Virus record (IMG/VR): IMGVR_UViG_3300020190_000445
Coordinates: 1 to 20,094 of that record
Direction: 5' to 3' (one strand)
DNA: 20,094 nucleotides
Source: a virus
The translations under genes were made by a program, and so were the position numbers. The notes beneath the pieces were generated by a model that was given only the letters and a program-made list of their open reading frames with translations, had not been told where the DNA came from and did no database searches. Shown piece by piece: positions 19,001 to 20,094 of the stretch (position 1 is the stretch's first letter; each line of letters starts with the position of its first letter).

Positions 19001-20094
19001 TCAGGTGGTGGTGATGTCCAAGATGGCAGCGAAGCTCTTCGGATCGCGCACGGCTACGTCAAAGGAGACGATCCCACGAACGCTGGTCAGAGCCTTGCTG
19101 AAGTCATCCTGATCCTCGCCAACAGTGATTTCGAGACCACTGCCGTAGAAGCCGACAATCGCCTGGCTGAAATCACCCATCAGCAGGGCAGAACAGACGC
19201 CGCTGCTGCTGCCCTTCGTCAGAGTGCTAGGCACCTGATTGCTGGAAGCAAGTGGATAGCCGTTCAAGTTCAGCGGCGTGGGGCCGCGGCCGAGGGTTGC
19301 GCCCTCAGTGTTGAACAGGAACGGACCGTCATTAGCGGCAAAACCACCGGCGCGCAGTTTCTTCAGAGCAGCAACGACTTTGTGGTTTGTCAGGTATGCC
19401 ACAGTGTTCGGATTGACTGCGCCATTTACCTGCATAACAGCGGTTTCAAGATCAACCACTTTTTCAAGGGTGATTGCACCGCCATTAGCGCCCATCGCAA
19501 CCGAACCAATACCTGCAGTATTCAGGATGCCAGTCGGTTGACCAGAAGATCCAGAGCCATTGAGGATGCCCAGATCGATGGCAAGGTTGATGCCATCAGT
19601 CAGGTCACGCCGCACTAGCTCCTCAATGCCAGGAGTGGCTTGCAGAAGCGTTTGCCGGCTGTACTTAGACAGTGCCGCCAAGTTCTTTGGCGTCATTGTC
19701 ACCTGATCGAAGGTGCTCTCCGACTGAGTGATGGCGGTGGTTTGGGTGGAGAGGTAGTAGGTCGAAGCCACGCCAGAACGGCGGGGAATCGCCACGTTGC
19801 CAACCAAGCCGGTCATCGACCGCACGCCAAGCTGCAGCATCACAGCTTGGTTCCGCAGAAACTCGATGAACTCATCAGCCATCAGATCGGTGGCAACCAA
19901 ATTGCCGCCCGTTGACGCGCCCGATGTCACATAGGTGGCCCGCTTGTTCAGTGCAGAGAACGGAACAAAGAAGCTGCGCTCAGTCGATTTGCTGATGCCA
20001 CTCTTCTCAACTTCCTTGCTCAGCTCACGAACAAGACCAGCTTCATGAGAAGACCAGTCATTGCTCAGCAGAGCACGGATGCCGGCAGTGATGC
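19001..20094 (-). CDS. Major capsid protein, HK97 fold (5' end outside window)
   Basis: The visible 363 residues are a capsid subunit of the HK97 (Phage_capsid) family. The pattern NLVATDLMADEFIEFLRNQ, then IPRRSGVAS, then LSKYSRQTLLQATPGIEELV, and the nearby NGSGSSGQPTGILNT are hallmarks of this family. The end DVAVRDPKSFAAILDI is the usual C-terminal strand. The frame is open to the right edge, so the N-terminal delta domain is only partly seen and its start is missing. It heads the part of the late operon in view and is followed by a terminator-like hairpin. Confidence 0.94.
   Translation of the reverse strand, partial: ITAGIRALLSNDWSSHEAGLVRELSKEVEKSGISKSTERSFFVPFSALNKRATYVTSGASTGGNLVATDLMADEFIEFLRNQAVMLQLGVRSMTGLVGNVAIPRRSGVASTYYLSTQTTAITQSESTFDQVTMTPKNLAALSKYSRQTLLQATPGIEELVRRDLTDGINLAIDLGILNGSGSSGQPTGILNTAGIGSVAMGANGGAITLEKVVDLETAVMQVNGAVNPNTVAYLTNHKVVAALKKLRAGGFAANDGPFLFNTEGATLGRGPTPLNLNGYPLASSNQVPSTLTKGSSSGVCSALLMGDFSQAIVGFYGSGLEITVGEDQDDFSKALTSVRGIVSFDVAVRDPKSFAAILDITTT

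Noticed and set aside
1-20094. tRNA, rRNA, CRISPR array, insertion sequence, integrase or attachment site
   Set aside because: None was recognised by eye on either strand, though an att site would need comparison with the host genome.

Overview
This window is a stretch of a siphovirus-like phage or prophage genome, most likely from a cyanobacterium of the Synechococcus/Cyanobium type. HK97-type capsid, head-tail connector, tail tube, lambda G/GT-like chaperones, tape measure, tail tip, tail fibre and lysis genes lie in the standard siphovirus order. The host guess rests on moderately high GC, three exact copies of the cyanobacterial HIP1 octamer GCGATCGC, general likeness to cyanophage proteins, and a small protein resembling NblA, the phycobilisome-degradation adaptor. 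No integrase, tRNA, CRISPR array or insertion sequence was seen, so lytic or integrated state cannot be decided here.

Layout: (1) 1-1218, minus strand: 3' part-truncated SF2 helicase with a C-terminal zinc ribbon. (2) 1219-1271: a 53-bp divergent control region with two perfect palindromes and a -10-like box. (3) 1272-3277, plus strand: a tightly overlapped recombination operon with a RecE/exonuclease VIII-like PD-(D/E)XK nuclease, a RecT-like annealing protein, a small HTH protein and a possible SSB-like protein. (4) 3274-3477, minus: the NblA-like candidate. (5) 3513-6880, plus: an NrdR-like zinc ribbon protein and 14 small genes (44-112 aa), mostly start/stop overlapped. A 25-bp palindromic element ending in a -10-like box occurs twice, at 3768-3792 and 6177-6201, with TGTGA half-sites upstream, and opens two sub-clusters. 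(6) 6844-6869: a two-way terminator where the strands converge. (7) 6889-20094, minus: the late operon. In transcription order it encodes the major capsid protein (cut at the right edge), a terminator-like hairpin, three head-tail connector genes, tail tube, chaperones G and GT joined by an evident -1 frameshift site, tape measure, four tail-tip proteins, tail fibre, a conserved protein, three small membrane proteins with one soluble protein among them, and an endolysin with two catalytic domains.

How the parts fit: the left and centre plus-strand genes look like early functions (recombination, regulation, host takeover). The minus-strand block builds the virion and lyses the cell. The most notable signals are the frameshift site, the duplicated regulatory element with a duplicated downstream gene, the NblA-like gene, the SSB-tail-like C-termini in the recombination operon, and the GH24-M15 fusion endolysin.
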